From assembly GCA_016928775.1 (NCBI GenBank), contig JAFGKD010000014.1:37849-101848 (forward strand): a stretch of 64,000 nt of DNA. Reading direction: 5' to 3'. The stretch's first letter is position 1; every line of letters begins with the position of its first letter. Positions 53,738 to 63,927 of this stretch are shown piece after piece. Source of the stretch: Candidatus Zhuqueibacterota bacterium (GTDB taxonomy: Bacteria > Zhuqueibacterota > Zhuqueibacteria > Residuimicrobiales > Krinioviventaceae). The translations under genes were made by a program, and so were the position numbers. A model generated the notes under the pieces. It saw only the letters and a program-made list of their open reading frames with translations, was not told the DNA's origin and searched no databases.

Positions 53738-54703
53738 ATGAAAGTTTTTTATTATGTGTCACTTGTATTATGCACTATTTTTTTCTCTGCCTGCGATTTG
53801 ACCTCTGATGAGCGTGTCACCTTTGTCGAGCAGGAGGATAAAATCGATATTCTTGTCGATGGCCAGGTATTCACCTCATACATAACCGCATCACAGTACC
53901 TGGGGCAAAGCGTCACAAAGCCCATTCTTTTTCCCGTTTTTACCCCATCGGGCATCAAAGTGAACCGCAGTTTTCCTTTTGCCGAGGTCGAAGGTGAAAG
54001 CCCGGATCATCCGCATCACACCGGGATATTTTTCACTTATGATGAAGTGAACGAAAGCGGCTTTTGGAACAATACAAAATTTCCGCCGCAGATAAAACAT
54101 CTCGCTGTACATGAAGCAAAGGGCGGGACGATCGGTGTCCTTGAGACTGAATCAGAGTGGATCAGCAAAACGAGTGAGCCGCTGCTGAAGGAAGAGCGCA
54201 CAATGAAATTTATCCCGGGCGATGATGAAACGGCCATTGATTTTACCATCAAATTGACCGCCCTGGTTGATAAAGTTGAATTTGGCGATACCAAGGAAGG
54301 TATGTTTGCGATTCGGGTGGCACATCAACTGCGCGAAAATTTTACCGGCCATTACCTCAGCTCCAATGGGGATGAAAACGAAGAAAATGTCTGGGCAAAA
54401 CGCGCCAAATGGATGAAACTTGCGGGTGTGATTGACAGTACGCACGTCGGTATCATCATCATGAATCATCCCGGCAGCACCAATTATCCAACATTTTGGC
54501 ACGCTCGCGGCTATGGGCTGTTTTCTGCCAATCCATTGGGGCAATTTGCCTTTGAAAAAGCGCGCAAAGTTGAAAATCCAAAGCCCTTTGGCTTGTCCCT
54601 GAAAAAAGGACAATCGGCCCTGTTTAAATTCCTTATGATTATATATGATGGCGAGCGAACACCGGAGGTCATTGAAGCACGATTTGCCGAGTATGCAAAA
54701 TAA
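53738..54703 (+). CDS. PmoA-like (DUF6807) lipoprotein
   Basis: A 321-residue protein with a lipobox (FFSAC, Cys 19), so it is probably lipid-anchored in the envelope. It has the PmoA/DUF6807 pattern: KPILFPVFTPSGIKVNRSFP, EGESPDHPHHTGIFFTYDEV with the histidine cluster, and a later MNHPGSTNYPTFWHARGYGL. Despite the historical name it is unrelated to methane oxidation; relatives lie in carbohydrate-utilisation loci. The reaction is unknown. RBS GAGAGGGA precedes the ATG. Confidence 0.85.
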   Translation: MKVFYYVSLVLCTIFFSACDLTSDERVTFVEQEDKIDILVDGQVFTSYITASQYLGQSVTKPILFPVFTPSGIKVNRSFPFAEVEGESPDHPHHTGIFFTYDEVNESGFWNNTKFPPQIKHLAVHEAKGGTIGVLETESEWISKTSEPLLKEERTMKFIPGDDETAIDFTIKLTALVDKVEFGDTKEGMFAIRVAHQLRENFTGHYLSSNGDENEENVWAKRAKWMKLAGVIDSTHVGIIIMNHPGSTNYPTFWHARGYGLFSANPLGQFAFEKARKVENPKPFGLSLKKGQSALFKFLMIIYDGERTPEVIEARFAEYAK

Positions 54704-54788
54704 ATCAGGAACAATTTTGGTGGTTCCCGTTGTTAAATATATCCGAATTATTTTGATAAAATTGATATTTGATGCGGTGGAGAACAAC

Positions 54789-55421
54789 ATGAAAAAAATA
54801 ACGACAATCGTTTTATTTGCCATATTGATGCTCACGACCGGGTATGCAAAGGATTGGCGGTGGCAGGTGGGCCCCAACCTTTCCTTTACGTATCCTTTTG
54901 AAAAATATGCCAATGCACAAACACTTGGTGAAGGTCTGGGTGCCAAGATCATCTATAATCTGGGCTACAACGAATGGCTGAATCCGCGTCTTGATTTTAT
55001 CTACTTGTCCTATGGTTCTGACCGAAATTCGTTGCCGGGAAATCCCTATTACGTCGTCGAAACGCGCAACGAATCATTTCAGCTTTCAACCGGTTTGCAT
55101 ATAGCAAAGCCAAAAGGGATAGTTCGTTATTACCTGGCACCACTTGCTGGCGTTTTTAATTACCGTTCTGTTGTTTCTGATCAAAGTTTATATCTTTATA
55201 CAGGATATCAATATTCAGATACCAGGGGAAGCCAGTGGAAATGGGGCGCGCGTGTACAGGGCGGATTCCTGTTTGATATCGGGCTTGGGCCGCTTCTTGA
55301 TATTGGCTTTACCTATCAACGTATCTTTAATATTGAAACACAGCGTGATGATGGCAGCAGCTATCGCGCCGATGCCGAAGACTTTATGCTGAGCCTTGGT
55401 ATTTTGATATTCGCAAAGTAA
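54789..55421 (+). CDS. Outer-membrane beta-barrel protein
   Basis: A 210-residue protein starting at ATG 54789 with a signal peptide ([19 protein letters not shown]). The remainder alternates strands rich in aromatic residues ([90 protein letters not shown]) and ends [12 protein letters not shown], as expected for an eight-strand-type barrel. The frame is open upstream but overlaps the previous gene. Specific function is unknown; glgB starts 16 bases downstream. Confidence 0.8.
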   Translation: MKKITTIVLFAILMLTTGYAKDWRWQVGPNLSFTYPFEKYANAQTLGEGLGAKIIYNLGYNEWLNPRLDFIYLSYGSDRNSLPGNPYYVVETRNESFQLSTGLHIAKPKGIVRYYLAPLAGVFNYRSVVSDQSLYLYTGYQYSDTRGSQWKWGARVQGGFLFDIGLGPLLDIGFTYQRIFNIETQRDDGSSYRADAEDFMLSLGILIFAK

Positions 55422-55437
55422 TCCAGCAGGAGAGGAG

Positions 55438-57660
55438 ATGAACAATCCGCCGTCGCCAACGGTAACCGAATATGACGTTGAACAGATTGCACAAAATCTA
55501 CATCACGATCCCTTTCATATCCTAGGGCCACACAAAGAAAAAATTGGTCGTTCCGAAAAATGGGTCGTGCGGGCATGGCTGCCCGACGCGCATGAGGTCT
55601 ATGTGCGTGAGCCGCGCTCACAAAAGGAGACCAAAATGCAGCCGGTGTTCAATGAACACTTTTTTGAAGCGATCATGCACGACTGGCAAGAGCTGCCGAA
55701 CTATCAATACCGCATCATCGCTCACAACGGGCACGAACGGTTTGTACACGATTCCTATTTTTTTCTGCCACAAATCACGGACGAGGACATGTACCTTTTT
55801 GGTATGGGCGATCATCATAAAATTTATGAAAAACTCGGCGCCCACCTCATGAACGTCGACGGCGTTGCCGGCGTAAATTTTGCCGTCTGGGCACCCAATG
55901 CCCGCAACGTCAGCGTCATTGGCGATTTTAATCAGTGGCATGGCGGCAAGCATCAGATGCGCGTGCTTGGTTCATCCGGTATCTGGGAATTGTTCATTCC
56001 GCATATCGGTGAAGGCGAAAAATATAAATATGAAATCAAGGATCGCGCCGGCACGATGATGATCAAGTCAGATCCGTATGGCTTTTTTCACGAAGTACGT
56101 CCGAATACAGCGTCAATTGTGTACGACATCAATGCATACGAATGGCATGACGCGGAGTGGCTCAATAAGCGCCGGAACACCGATCCACTCGTGCAGCCGA
56201 TTTCCGTCTATGAAGTCCACCTCGGCTCCTGGCGGCGGGATCCCGGCGATCCGGAGCGCTACTTGAGCTACCAGGAATTGGCTGAGCAGTTGGTGGAGTA
56301 TGTCCTCGAGATGGGTTACACGCACATCGAGCTGCTACCGGTTGCCGAGCATCCATTTGACGGCTCGTGGGGCTACCAGGTGACCGGCTACTATGCGCCG
56401 ACGTCCCGCTACGGGGCACCGCGCGATTTTCAGTATTTTGTCGATTATTGCCACCAGCATGGCATAGGCGTTATTATTGACTGGGTGCCGGCACACTTTC
56501 CCAAAGATGCGCACAGCCTGGCCCGGTTTGACGGCTCTGCTTTATATGAACACCAGGATGCTCGCCTCGGTGAACATCGCGACTGGGGTACATTGATTTT
56601 TAATTATGGCCGCAACGAGGTGCGCAATTTTCTGATTGCCAACGCTCTTTTTTGGTTTGATAAATACCATGTTGATGGCATCCGCGTCGATGCTGTCGCT
56701 TCCATGCTTTATTTAGATTATTCTCGCGCGGAAGGGGAGTGGATCCCGAACGAATACGGTGGCCGCGAAAATCTGGCGGCCATTGATTTTATAAAAAAAA
56801 CCAATGAATTGATCTTTGGGTATTTTCCCGGTGCTTTGTCCGTCGCTGAAGAATCCACTGCCTGGCCGGGCGTTTCCAAACCAACCTATCTCGGTGGTCT
56901 CGGTTTTAATATCAAATGGAACATGGGATGGATGAACGATTTCCTGACCTATTTCAGCAAAGATCCCATCTATCGGCGCTACCACCATAACATGATCACG
57001 TTTGCCCTGTTGTATGCGTTCAACGAAAACTTTATGTTAGTGCTGAGTCACGACGAGGTCGTGCATGGAAAACGCGCACTGCTGGATAAAATGCCGGGCG
57101 ATTTCTGGCAAAAGTTCGCGAACCTGCGCACTTTGGTCGGTTTTATGTTTGGACATCCCGGCAAAAAGCTGCTCTTTCAGGGAGCGGAATTTGGCCAGTG
57201 GCAGGAATGGCGAGAGAGTCAAAGCCTTGATTGGCACCTTTTGGACTATGAACCGCATCAAAAACTGCAAAAGCTTGTCAAAGATTTGAATCACCTATAC
57301 CGGGGCGAGCCGGCCTTGCATCAGATAGATTTTGAGCCAGCCGGATTCGAGTGGATCGATTTTATGGATGCGGATAACAGCATCATCTCGTTCATGCGCA
57401 AGACAAACGATCCCGGGGATACGCTGGTGTTTGTGTGTAACTTTACGCCGATGTATCACGAGCGCTATCGTATCGGTGTGCCGTTTTTTTGCAATTACCG
57501 GGAGATTCTCAATACCGATGCCGAGTTATATGGCGGTAGCAACAAAGGGAATGCCGGGGCGGTACACAGTGATGAATGGGCCTGGCATAACAAACCGCAC
57601 TCCTTGAACATCCAGGTGCCACCTCTGGCAACCGTAATATTCAAGCCGGAAATCATATAA
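55438..57660 (+). CDS. glgB: 1,4-alpha-glucan branching enzyme
   Basis: A 740-residue GH13 enzyme of normal GlgB length that adds alpha-1,6 branches to glycogen. It has an N-terminal CBM48 ([20 protein letters not shown]) and a catalytic barrel with [33 protein letters not shown] (nucleophile D418), [13 protein letters not shown] (acid/base near E471) and [12 protein letters not shown] (third Asp). An extended N-terminal module ([20 protein letters not shown]) is typical of the longer bacterial enzymes. No other glycogen gene is in the window. RBS GGAGAGGAG lies directly upstream. Confidence 0.97.
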   Translation: MNNPPSPTVTEYDVEQIAQNLHHDPFHILGPHKEKIGRSEKWVVRAWLPDAHEVYVREPRSQKETKMQPVFNEHFFEAIMHDWQELPNYQYRIIAHNGHERFVHDSYFFLPQITDEDMYLFGMGDHHKIYEKLGAHLMNVDGVAGVNFAVWAPNARNVSVIGDFNQWHGGKHQMRVLGSSGIWELFIPHIGEGEKYKYEIKDRAGTMMIKSDPYGFFHEVRPNTASIVYDINAYEWHDAEWLNKRRNTDPLVQPISVYEVHLGSWRRDPGDPERYLSYQELAEQLVEYVLEMGYTHIELLPVAEHPFDGSWGYQVTGYYAPTSRYGAPRDFQYFVDYCHQHGIGVIIDWVPAHFPKDAHSLARFDGSALYEHQDARLGEHRDWGTLIFNYGRNEVRNFLIANALFWFDKYHVDGIRVDAVASMLYLDYSRAEGEWIPNEYGGRENLAAIDFIKKTNELIFGYFPGALSVAEESTAWPGVSKPTYLGGLGFNIKWNMGWMNDFLTYFSKDPIYRRYHHNMITFALLYAFNENFMLVLSHDEVVHGKRALLDKMPGDFWQKFANLRTLVGFMFGHPGKKLLFQGAEFGQWQEWRESQSLDWHLLDYEPHQKLQKLVKDLNHLYRGEPALHQIDFEPAGFEWIDFMDADNSIISFMRKTNDPGDTLVFVCNFTPMYHERYRIGVPFFCNYREILNTDAELYGGSNKGNAGAVHSDEWAWHNKPHSLNIQVPPLATVIFKPEII

Positions 57661-57736
57661 GGTACAAAATAGCAACGCTGTTTCGCATCCGTTTTTATCC
57701 GTCAAATCCGTTTCCGTGTACTATTCATAACATTTC

Positions 57737-58498
57737 ATGAAATTAAACAATAAAACTATTCTCATCACTGGCGCATCCTCCGGAATCGGGGCGGAACTGG
57801 CTATACAGCTCGCGGCTAAAGGCAACCGGCTTGTTCTTCTCGCGCGTCGGTGTGAGCTGCTGCTGGAGCTGGTTCAACAGCTCGCACCACATGCGCACGA
57901 ACATTTATATTTTCACTGTGATGTTAGTGATCCTGATCAGGTCAAAGATATTTGCGACTGGATCACCAAATCGGAGGTCACCATCGATGTACTCATCCTG
58001 AATGCCGGCTTTAACGGTGGCTTTAGCGTCAAGGAAATCGATCTTGATTTATTCCGGCAACACGTCGAAGTGAACTTTTTCGGCGCGGTTTATTTTATCA
58101 AATATCTTGTGCCAGAGATGATTCGGCGAAAGAGTGGGCTCATTGCGGTCAACGGTAGTCTGGCTGGCTATCGCGGGATGCCGAAAGCTGCAGCCTATTC
58201 CGCTGCCAAGGGAGCGCTCATGAATTTCATTGACAGCATCCGAATCGATCTGTACAAATACAACATTCACTGTACGCTTATTTCGCCAGGTTTCGTCAAA
58301 ACACCCATAACCGACAGAGTCGAGTTTTATATGCCCTTTATGATGTCTGTCGATAAAGCAACGCACATCATTGTTCGCGGACTGGAGCGCGCACAGACCG
58401 AAATTCGTTTTCCCTGGCCAATGGTGTGTGCCGCACAAGTGGGACGCTTGCTGCCAAATCGGTTTTACGCCTGGCTCATGCAAAGCAGTCGCAGGTAG
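57737..58498 (+). CDS. Short-chain dehydrogenase/reductase
   Basis: A 253-residue classical SDR. TGASSGIG at 11-18 is the cofactor loop, HCDVSDPDQ the adenine-binding Asp, and LILNAGFNGG the NAG motif. The catalytic set is Ser in NGSLAGYRGM followed by AYSAAKGAL (Y-x3-K). The fold and C-terminal region resemble DltE/YqjQ-type dehydrogenases. The substrate is not predictable. A permease gene starts 10 bases after it. Confidence 0.9.
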   Translation: MKLNNKTILITGASSGIGAELAIQLAAKGNRLVLLARRCELLLELVQQLAPHAHEHLYFHCDVSDPDQVKDICDWITKSEVTIDVLILNAGFNGGFSVKEIDLDLFRQHVEVNFFGAVYFIKYLVPEMIRRKSGLIAVNGSLAGYRGMPKAAAYSAAKGALMNFIDSIRIDLYKYNIHCTLISPGFVKTPITDRVEFYMPFMMSVDKATHIIVRGLERAQTEIRFPWPMVCAAQVGRLLPNRFYAWLMQSSRR

Positions 58499-58508
58499 AT
58501 ACGCAGGT

Positions 58509-59408
58509 ATGATTGAGTTGCTCAAAAACGCCTGCTTTATGATGCGAGATGCTTTGGCCGGTACATATACCTTGCGAATTTTCGATAATTTTTTAGTGCT
58601 CACGTGGAACATCGCTCCGTATTTTTTCATCGCCATACTCATCCAGGTGCTGCTGCGACGTTTTGTACAGACTAAAAAAATGTCGTTCAGCGTAAAAAGT
58701 GAATCGCTTGCTATTGTAACAGCCGCGCTTTTGGGCGTGCTGTCGCCGCTGCCAACGTATGCGGCGATTCCCGTTGCCCTGTCTTTCATGCAAACGGGAT
58801 TGACATTCAGCGCCGTTCTGGCATTTGCCATCGCCTCGCCACTGATCAATCCCAGCGTCTTTTTCCTGACAGCAACGCAGCTCGGTTTGACCGTTGCGCT
58901 GATCCGTCTTTTTGCATCCATCACGATCGCTATTGCTGGCGGATTTCTGATAAAATGGATAAAAATTGACACGACGACAAAAGATAAGATAGTCCCGTTG
59001 GAACAGAATCGACCATTTCTCATCGACTTTTATCGTACGAGTCTATATCTCGGCAAGTACTTTCTCGTTGCGCTTTTTCTCAGCGCCGCAGTCAAGGCAT
59101 TGATTTCCGAGGAGTTTATATCACGACTATTGGGAGGACAAGTCGGTATGAGTCTGCTTGTGGCCATCGCACTCGGCGTGCCCTTTTATACCTGCGGGGG
59201 AGCGGCACTTCCGCTCATTGACGTTTTGATGGAAAAAGGGATGAGCACTGCCTCGGCCATTGCTTTTTTTATCGCCGGCCCGGCGACCAAACTGGAAACA
59301 ATTTATACCTATAAATCCCTGCTGGGAACAAAAATATTGCTTTTTTATTTGATTTTAACCGGTCTTGGTGCTTATCTTGTCGGTGTGTTGGTATTAATAT
59401 TTTTATGA
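58509..59408 (+). CDS. ArsP/DUF318 (UPF0718)-like permease
   Basis: A 299-residue polytopic membrane protein, start ATG 58509. Two related halves are visible. Each ends in a re-entrant-like motif: GVLSPLPTYAAIPVALSFMQ with LAFAIASPLINPSVF, and VPFYTCGGAALPLIDVLMEK with AFFIAGPATKLETI. Family members usually have a Cys-containing C-x-C-G-x-x-P in these places; here the first copy has none and the second only TCGG. It may export an organic anion, arsenical or metal complex. The substrate is unknown, and the changed motif argues against simply assuming arsenic. Confidence 0.75.
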   Translation: MIELLKNACFMMRDALAGTYTLRIFDNFLVLTWNIAPYFFIAILIQVLLRRFVQTKKMSFSVKSESLAIVTAALLGVLSPLPTYAAIPVALSFMQTGLTFSAVLAFAIASPLINPSVFFLTATQLGLTVALIRLFASITIAIAGGFLIKWIKIDTTTKDKIVPLEQNRPFLIDFYRTSLYLGKYFLVALFLSAAVKALISEEFISRLLGGQVGMSLLVAIALGVPFYTCGGAALPLIDVLMEKGMSTASAIAFFIAGPATKLETIYTYKSLLGTKILLFYLILTGLGAYLVGVLVLIFL

Positions 59409-59414
59409 GAACGG

Positions 59415-61480
59415 ATGGTCGATATGAAGCCGAAACGATCGCTAATCAAAGTTTATTTTGTTACCATTTTATTGGGATGCTGGCTGGCCTGGGATTTATC
59501 GCAGGCGGATAAAAATGCGCCACCTGAATACCCATCTTATAAAGTCGCGGCAGAATTGGATGCCCGAACCGAGGCCACGGCCAAGGTGGCCATTGTGCGT
59601 TCAGATGATCCGGAGCTGGCACATCCTCGTCCCGTTGATGACGAGGCGATCGACTACGAAACAATTGAGCAGATGGTACGCCGCGCCATAAATTTAGCCG
59701 GCGGTTTGCAGTGGTTCATCTCCTCGGGCGACATGGTGCTCATCAAGCCGAATATTGTCGATCCTGAAGAACCGGGCACCGGTGAAGTCACGGATGTGCG
59801 CGTGGTCAAAGCCCTGGTCAAAGTGGTGAACGAGATCGATCCCGGCAATATGGAAATTGTCATTGGCGAAGGATCGCCGCGTCCCATGGATTATGAGATG
59901 AAATATCAGACCTCCCGCAGCAAGCCGTGCTGGGAAAAATTATGGGATGTTTGTGGCTATCAGGAATTGCTGAGCGATCCCGAGCTCTCGGACATCAATC
60001 TGCGACTCTCCAATCTCAATGGCTCTCCTCCCGAGAATCCGTGGCAGGATTTGGTGGAGGTCGAGATACCCGGCGGGGGACAAGCTCTGCCACAGGGCGG
60101 CAGCTACTGGATTCATCAGGACGTGCTCAATGCCGATGCTTTTATTACTGTCCGGTGATGAAAATTCATACAGTTGGTATGACCTGCGCGCTAAAGAATC
60201 AAATCGGTTTGGCGCCGTGCAGCAAATATGGTTTTTCCAAAACTGCCGGTGTACCGCAAAACGGCTATACGACAAAGCTCACGCACCATTCCCAGGCGCC
60301 CAAACATTGGACCGACAAGGAAATCGTGGATCTTTCCATGTTGGCGGGCATTGATTTTGTGCTCGTTGACGCGATCGCTTGTCTCGAGTTGGCGAAAACC
60401 GCAGAAAGAAGAAACGGCATCATCACCAACTTTGTTCGGATGAACACCATCCTTGCCAGCTCCGATCCCGTGGCAGCGGATCATGTGTGCGCGAGGCTTA
60501 TGGATTTAAATCCGGATGATATGGAACATATCACCCTGGCCGAACGCATCGGGCTGGGCACAAATCGCGCGGAAGATATTCAGATTGTTGGCGCCTCCAT
60601 CGAGAGCACGACAAAGCGGTTCAAAAAAAGTCCAGCCAATACCGGTGAATATGGCCAGGGCAATCGCGACTGGATTGTGAACGGTCCGTTTTCAATCGAG
60701 AATATTGATGATCCCATAAATTTTCCATTTCTCAACAATGAAGCCGCGCTCGCACCGGTGCCGGGAAAAGCGGGCTGGAGCGAAGCACTTTATTTTACCG
60801 ATGATCGCATTGACTTGCGCAGCTACTTTGAGAAAACGCGTAATATTGTCAGCTATGCTTTTGCTTACTTTGAAACACCAAGAGATCAGATCGCTGAGTT
60901 CTGGCTTGGCTCGGATGAAGCGATGAAAATATGGCTGAACGGCGAACTCATTTATGACTATGACAGCATACGGTCATTTGGCAATGATCTATTCTATCTT
61001 GAAAAAATTGATGCTCCTGTCATCGCCGGTGAGAATCGATTGTTGGTCAAGACACTGCACAAGTTTGGCTCTTATGATTTCAGCCTGAATATCTGTGAGC
61101 CGGAAAACAATTCAAATTATGACGGGAATCGAATCTGGGGATTGCGGTTCAAGACAAGTTCTAGCGCGACGCGAATTCAGTCTGGCGAACCTTACCATAT
61201 CTCCAGTTTTATTGTGGGACACGCTTATCCGAATCCTTTTAATCATCAGGTGCGAATGCGTGTGCACCTTCCGGAAACAGAGCATGTGAGTGCAGAAGTT
61301 TATAATCTCCAGGGAAGAAAAATAAAAACGTTGTTGAATCAGACCATGCCGGCTGGTGACCATTCGATCTCATGGGATGGTACAAATGAAAATGCCGGGA
61401 TGTTACCTTCCGGAACTTTTTTCATTCGTATTCACAGTGCGCACGGTGATTTTTATCGCAAAGTTTTACTTGTCAAATAG
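59415..61480 (+). pseudogene. DUF362 protein with sorting tail, split by a one-base frameshift
   Basis: Residues 1-247 (VDPEEPGTGEVTDVRVVKAL, VIGEGSPRPMDYE, DVLNADAFITV) read in one frame to a TGA at 60156-60158. The family sequence continues in the next frame as PVMKIHTVGMTCALKNQIGL, then ILASSDPVAADHVCARLM. Inserting one C at GTCCGG (60150-60155) restores FITVPVMKIHTV, the expected DUF362 join. The C-terminal part holds a sugar-binding-like beta domain (AEFWLGSDEAMKIWLNGELI) and a YPNPFN sorting tail ending RKVLLVK. Near the N-terminus, TILLGC is a possible lipobox. It is a recent mutation or a base-calling error in a short C run. Confidence 0.85.
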
Positions 61481-61488
61481 ACGGGCGG

Positions 61489-63741
61489 TTACTTTTTGGG
61501 ACTCATGGAATATGGCGATGCGCCCGTGCCCCAGTTTACATTCGGTTTGGCGCCCATCTCAAAGACAATCTCGCCGCCATTCTCAATATCCGCGTGGCAC
61601 ACATAGGGCTTTTCCCACAGTTGGCCGTTGAGTCGCATGGTTTGGATATATTTGTTCTCCTCAGATGCGTTATCGGCTTTGATGCGGAGGATCGTACCAG
61701 CCTTGTAGCGCGGCGGATCGAGATAGATGGTGACCTGCTCAAAAACCGGACTGCCAATGATGTATTGATCTGTGCCGGGACAAACCGGATAAAAACCCAA
61801 CGCGCTGAAAATATACCAGGCGCTCATTTGACCGGAATCATCGTTGCCGGTCAAGCCGCCGGGCTCCGTGGTATAGTTGTCGCGCATGGCATCGCGCACG
61901 CGCTCCTGGGTTTTCCATGGCGCGCCGGCAAAATTGTAGAGATAGGCAATCTGATGGCTCGGTTCATTGTCGTGCGCGTAATACCCTTCTTCAAAAAAAG
62001 TGTCCAGTTTTTTGATGAATTTCTGCCGGCTGCCTAACAGTCTGATCAAACCCTGAATATCATGCGGCACATACCAGGTGTAGACCCAGGGCGTTGCTTC
62101 ACAGATGTATTTGTAATGCTCCGCCGGATCGAACGGTTCGTCCCAGTAGCCGTCGATTGTGCGGCCACGGACAAAGCCGGTTTCAACATCAAAAACATTG
62201 ACATAATTATAGGCGTACCGGCGAAAATCTGATGCTTCCTGCTCTTTACCGAGCCGTTTGGCGAATTCGGAAAGACAAAAATCGTCGTAAGCATATTCGA
62301 GGGTACGCGACACCTGTTCTTTTTGATGAAAAGCTTCCTTCACCGGATGCTCCAGGGGAATATACCCGAGCGTGCGATTGACGGTCACAGCGCGACGACC
62401 TTTGCCATCGGCATAATCAGCAAAAGTTTCCGGCATCTCTGTGGCATTTTTCTTCATATAAGAAAAGGCCTTTTCTGTTTCAAAATCCCGATAGCCTTTC
62501 ACATAGGCATCCGTTATCATGGAAATAACATGATCGCCGATCATCTCGGTAGTATAACTGTTCCACGACGGAAAGATCGGCAACCATCCGCCGAGATCGG
62601 CCTTGACGAGCAGTGATTCGATCATGTCATTTATACGTTCTGGTTGAATGAGCAGGAGCAGAGGATGCAGGGCACGAAACGTGTCCCACATGGAATAGTC
62701 CTCATAGTAGTTGAATGTTCTGGATTGTTGCGGACCGGTTCTGGCAAAACCGGGAAAGCTGCCGTCGACGTCATTAAAAAGACGCGGCATAAAAAAGCAA
62801 TGATAGAGCGCGGTGTAGAATTTGATCTTGTCATTCTCATTGGTTCCGGCAACATCGATTTTGCCCAACGCTTTTTCCCAGGCTGTTTTTGTTTGCCTGA
62901 GAATTGCTTGAAAGTTCCACTCGGGCAGCTCGGCGTCGAGATTTGCACGCGCTCCTTCAATACTGACAAACGAGCAGCCGACCTTCATTTCAATGACCTG
63001 GTTTTTTTTGGTGCTGAATTGTACATAAACGCCCGGCTGTCCGGAGCCACTTTTCCCGTCAATGAATTGCCCCTTTTCCCACACTTGATAGCTGGTGATC
63101 GGTTCACTCAGCCGCGCGACAAAATAGCCGCTGAATCCTGCGGGTTGTCCGGTTGCGATATAGTAACGGTACACAGGATTATAGCCGACAATTTCATTAC
63201 GCTCCGGAATCACTTTTATATAGGCATCACCTTTTGTGTGCGGTGCGCGCGGCACGTTATTGGGTTGCAGAAAAATTTTCGCGTTTTCTGCTTTCGGAAA
63301 TGTAAAGCGAAAATAGCCGGCGCGCGTTGTGGAGGTCACTTCCACGAGAATTTGATAATTATCGAGCAACACGGAATAATAATATGGCGATGATTTTTCA
63401 TTTTCGTGGGAAAAATGTGATGCTCGATCTTTTGGCTCGATATTGAATGATCCGGTGAGCGCGCCGAAGGTATGGCTGCCATATTCCGGTACTGCCGAGC
63501 CGCTGATAAAATTGGTCCACCGGATCCCCTGAATTTCTGCATCCTGATAATCATACGGTTTATCGCCCTTTTTTTCCCCGGCGCGCGTCTGCGGCGTCCA
63601 TTTGCACAGCCCAAATGGTGTACACACGGCCGGATAGGTATTTCCCAGTCTGGTCGTGCCGATCAAGGGATCAACATAGTCAATGGGCGAGGTGGCAAAA
63701 GATGGCAAAGTTAATAAACAACATAAAATGAAAGCTCGCAT
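61489..63741 (-). CDS. Glycoside hydrolase family 92 (alpha-mannosidase type)
   Basis: A 750-residue secreted enzyme. It starts at ATG 63741 with TGGAGCG upstream, followed by a signal peptide (RAFILCCLLTLPSFATS). GH92 hallmarks are DYVDPLIGTTRLGNTYPAV, FGLCKWTPQTR, FYTALYHCFFMPRLF, EDYSMWDTFRALHPLLLLIQ, NEPSHQIAYLYNFAGAPWKT and the highly conserved LTGNDDSGQMSAWYIFSALG. Family members are calcium-dependent exo-alpha-mannosidases acting on N-glycans or yeast mannan, so growth on mannose-containing glycans is suggested. It faces the DUF362 gene tail to tail, 8 bases apart. Confidence 0.95.
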   Translation of the reverse strand: MRAFILCCLLTLPSFATSPIDYVDPLIGTTRLGNTYPAVCTPFGLCKWTPQTRAGEKKGDKPYDYQDAEIQGIRWTNFISGSAVPEYGSHTFGALTGSFNIEPKDRASHFSHENEKSSPYYYSVLLDNYQILVEVTSTTRAGYFRFTFPKAENAKIFLQPNNVPRAPHTKGDAYIKVIPERNEIVGYNPVYRYYIATGQPAGFSGYFVARLSEPITSYQVWEKGQFIDGKSGSGQPGVYVQFSTKKNQVIEMKVGCSFVSIEGARANLDAELPEWNFQAILRQTKTAWEKALGKIDVAGTNENDKIKFYTALYHCFFMPRLFNDVDGSFPGFARTGPQQSRTFNYYEDYSMWDTFRALHPLLLLIQPERINDMIESLLVKADLGGWLPIFPSWNSYTTEMIGDHVISMITDAYVKGYRDFETEKAFSYMKKNATEMPETFADYADGKGRRAVTVNRTLGYIPLEHPVKEAFHQKEQVSRTLEYAYDDFCLSEFAKRLGKEQEASDFRRYAYNYVNVFDVETGFVRGRTIDGYWDEPFDPAEHYKYICEATPWVYTWYVPHDIQGLIRLLGSRQKFIKKLDTFFEEGYYAHDNEPSHQIAYLYNFAGAPWKTQERVRDAMRDNYTTEPGGLTGNDDSGQMSAWYIFSALGFYPVCPGTDQYIIGSPVFEQVTIYLDPPRYKAGTILRIKADNASEENKYIQTMRLNGQLWEKPYVCHADIENGGEIVFEMGAKPNVNWGTGASPYSMSPKK

Positions 63742-63807
63742 GATTCGCTCCAGGGTAAAGATAAACAAATAAATGAGTGCTCTATTAACTCAGAAAAGCA
63801 GTGATTA

Positions 63808-63927
63808 TTTGGAGTGCATTCTCTTCGTGAATGCAAAGTCATCAAGTTGGGCGCTCGCATCCATAGCAGTTTACCAAACTAGCGGTTCAGTGGCCCGCGT
63901 GAATTCACACAGAGAATTCACTCCAAA
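63808..63927. repeat. 120-bp element with terminal inverted repeats (MITE-like or structured repeat)
   Basis: The left arm (63808-63837, starting TTTGGAGTGCATTCTCT) and the reverse complement of the right arm (63898-63927, starting TTTGGAGTGAATTCTCT) match at about 25 of 30 positions. Between them lie a smaller hairpin (AGTTT-acc-AAACT, 63868-63880) and an outer GGGC/GCCC pair, so the whole could fold into one long hairpin. No coding frame is present. The remaining bases around it (63742-63807 and 63928-64000) show nothing recognisable. Confidence 0.55.

Noticed and set aside
58049..59023. Minus-strand open frame of 324 codons across the SDR and permease genes
   Set aside because: It spans the boundary of two clear plus-strand genes in antisense and has no recognisable motifs.
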